Positions 62,592-64,000 of a stretch of 64,000 bases of DNA are shown here, one piece after another. How positions within the stretch are numbered: position 1 is the stretch's first letter; each line of letters opens with the position of its first letter. Position numbers and translations under genes: made by a program. Under the pieces are notes generated by a model that was not told where the DNA came from, ran no database searches, and was given only the letters and a program-made list of their open reading frames with translations. Source of the stretch: Acidithiobacillus ferrianus (GTDB lineage Bacteria; Pseudomonadota; Gammaproteobacteria; Acidithiobacillales; Acidithiobacillaceae); the NCBI RefSeq assembly GCF_010378095.1, contig NZ_WNJL01000037.1, forward strand, positions 508,915 to 572,914, read 5' to 3'.

Positions 62592-63191
62592 CTATATGGC
62601 GGGAACGTGGACGCTGCGTATGATGTAAGCCATGACATCCTGGAAATCCGGCAGCGGCTTTTCGGGGTCTTTGGCGTGATCGTCCCATCGGCGCAGGCGA
62701 ATGGCATCGGCACTAAAACGCATTTTCTCAAAGGCCATGCACTCTCCTGCGAACATCACTCCGCCCTGGAGTGCCAGGCTTCGCTGAGAAACCAGGGAGA
62801 GGGACGCATGATAGCTCGGCTCGGTCGCGCACAAGTAACGTTTTGCTGCAACATGCCAACGAATCGGTTCCGTTACCGAGGGCGGAAACCACTGCCCCAA
62901 CCAGTTGGCTCCGACCTCCTCATGCTGGGCATCGCTGCCACTCTGAAATTTGTCTCGCCCATTCAGATCGATGAGATGGCCAATATCATGGAGGAATGCG
63001 GCGCTTACCAGACGCTCCTCCGCACCCGTCGCAATGGCGTTCTGCGCACATTGCAGGGCATGCCGCGTCTGCGATACAGCTTCGTAACCGTCGTACCATT
63101 GCCGGCTGCCATGGCCCTCGAAAAGCGTGCGAATGTGATCGGCAATAACCTGGCGTGCGGCGGCGTCATTTTCAGTAGCAGATGCTTCCAT
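62592..63191 (-). CDS. PhnZ-like HD-domain phosphonate oxygenase
   Basis: 199 aa from ATG 63191 (GGAGG upstream). The family of HD proteins linked to phosphonate operons has an N-terminal YxxE...H pattern, here YDGYEAVSQTRHALQCA, and the HD pair H68-D69 in AAFLHDIGHLIDLNG, with later metal-ligand His in DAQHEEVGANWL and IRWHVAAKRYL. Known members are mixed-valent di-iron oxygenases cleaving 2-amino-1-hydroxyethylphosphonate. The partner 2OG hydroxylase (PhnY) is not in the window. The position next to C-P lyase suggests two routes of phosphonate breakdown. Confidence 0.8.
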   Translation of the reverse strand: MEASATENDAAARQVIADHIRTLFEGHGSRQWYDGYEAVSQTRHALQCAQNAIATGAEERLVSAAFLHDIGHLIDLNGRDKFQSGSDAQHEEVGANWLGQWFPPSVTEPIRWHVAAKRYLCATEPSYHASLSLVSQRSLALQGGVMFAGECMAFEKMRFSADAIRLRRWDDHAKDPEKPLPDFQDVMAYIIRSVHVPAI

Positions 63192-63270
63192 GTCAGCCTC
63201 CAAAAACCAAAAAGTGAGGGAGCGCCGCGCACCCGAAAGTCGTCCGGGACCGTGGGTGCGACCTTTTCCC

Positions 63271-63993
63271 TTAACTACCGTGAGCGGAGAGATGCACCGA
63301 CACATCGAACGTCATGGGATGTTTGGGCATCTTTTTGGTAAACGGTGGGAAGCGGGTGTCCTCCACGGTCTTCAGGGCGGCGCGGTTGATGGCGCCGATA
63401 CCGCTGCTCTGGGCAACCTGCGCGGAAAGCAGATGACCCGACGGCGTCAGGCGAAAGGAAATCACGGCGGTTCCTCCGACATGCATCATCCGGACGGAAT
63501 CCGGCACGTGGGCATTGGCCTGTACCCGCGTACGCAGCATGGCCGCGTAGGTGTCCATGGCCGACTGGCGCGCTGCCGGACTCGGTGCGGGCGGCGATGG
63601 TGGCGCGAGCGGGGTCACCGGTGGCGTGTATACCGGTGCCCGCGGTGCGGGCGTTTTGGCGAGCAGCGGTTTGGGCGGCAGCGGATGATGCGCCACCGGA
63701 TGCGGAACTGGCCTCGGTATGGGTTTGGGCAGTGGTTTCGGGATCGGCTTCGGATGCACCACGGGCTTCGGTGGCGGGGGCAAAGGTTTGGGCTTGGGTG
63801 GTGCCGGTTTAATCATGTGGATCGCCATAATCTTTGGCTTTGGCTTGACCGTCACCGGCTGCGACAGATGGGAATAAATCAGTCCCCCGATCATCAGCGC
63901 CTCTATAACGGCACCAATCATCAGCGCCCTTCCGAAGTGATCCTTCTTGAACTTTGGGGACTGAACCGGGGAGGAGAGGGTAGCGGCGTTCAT
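63271..63993 (-). CDS. tonB: TonB energy-transducing protein (TonB 2)
   Basis: 240 aa. Anchor and Pro/Lys-rich spacer (residues 1-144) are identical to TonB 1 at DNA level. The C-terminal domain differs: RVQANAHVPDSVRMMHVGGT then AVISFRLTPSGHLLSAQVA, ending MTFDVSVHLSAHGS. TonB 1 has IPEELRLMRLSGMTVVSFEL at the same place. The domain contacts receptor TonB boxes, so the two proteins likely serve different receptors. It lies 80 bp upstream of the HD gene in the phosphonate cluster. Confidence 0.92.
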   Translation of the reverse strand: MNAATLSSPVQSPKFKKDHFGRALMIGAVIEALMIGGLIYSHLSQPVTVKPKPKIMAIHMIKPAPPKPKPLPPPPKPVVHPKPIPKPLPKPIPRPVPHPVAHHPLPPKPLLAKTPAPRAPVYTPPVTPLAPPSPPAPSPAARQSAMDTYAAMLRTRVQANAHVPDSVRMMHVGGTAVISFRLTPSGHLLSAQVAQSSGIGAINRAALKTVEDTRFPPFTKKMPKHPMTFDVSVHLSAHGS

Positions 63994-64000
63994 ACGTTCT
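63560..64000. repeat. 441-bp direct repeat, copy 2 (5' part of tonB 2)
   Basis: Equal to 20350-20790 over all bases I compared. The match starts 9 nt after divergent C-terminal coding sequence and runs to the window edge, so its full length is unknown. Confidence 0.92.

Overview
The window reads as a chromosomal segment of an acidophilic, chemolithotrophic proteobacterium, most probably an Acidithiobacillus. The grounds are an Iro/HiPIP-like protein (35970-36242), a CcsA-type cytochrome c assembly protein, a phosphoketolase, Slp and YXWGXW lipoproteins, many remnant insertion sequences, and moderately high GC with AT-richer imported patches. The assignment is inference from gene content; no 16S or marker search was possible.

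Layout. 1-5634 is housekeeping: the end of a membrane sensor, tRNA-Arg(CCG), rlmE, yhbY, apaG, a methyltransferase, typA and tRNA-Gln(CTG). From the tRNA-Gln on, the sequence becomes accessory. A frameshifted integrase remnant sits beside the tRNA, followed by small genes, two sulfotransferases and lipoproteins.

11.6-33.3 kb is a nearly all-minus-strand block that I read as a phosphorus-scavenging locus. In transcription order it has a phosphate-type MFS symporter, two OmpR-like regulators without a recognisable phospho-acceptor Asp, exbB, exbD, three TonB-dependent receptors (one further downstream), a beta-propeller/phosphoesterase fusion, tonB, a cytochrome b561 and a histidine acid phosphatase (phytase-like). 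The phosphatase gene is split by a 3.1 kb insert that carries ISL3 remnants and an aldolase/PadR/CMD operon. Three promoters carry 11-bp-spaced (C/T)GTCA(T/C) repeats resembling Pho boxes.

33.3-44 kb holds lipoproteins, an orphan Cache-like membrane sensor, the HiPIP, an eroded Tad pilus locus, a lone AAA ATPase, and hsp20-lon. 44-53.5 kb is IS-, intron- and deletion-scarred, with intact ccsA, phosphoketolase and an ABC exporter pair, plus remnants of a receptor and an MFS gene.

53.5-64 kb is a complete C-P lyase operon (phnGHIJKLMN, a DUF1045 2H phosphoesterase, phnF). It lacks phnCDE. Instead it is preceded by an MFS transporter, a PhnZ-like HD oxygenase and a second tonB. The first 144 residues of that TonB are identical to the first tonB at DNA level, but its C-terminal receptor-binding domain differs. 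The hypothesis is that the organism takes up organic phosphorus by TonB-powered receptors, hydrolyses esters in the periplasm, imports phosphate or phosphonate by MFS carriers, and breaks C-P bonds in the cytoplasm.
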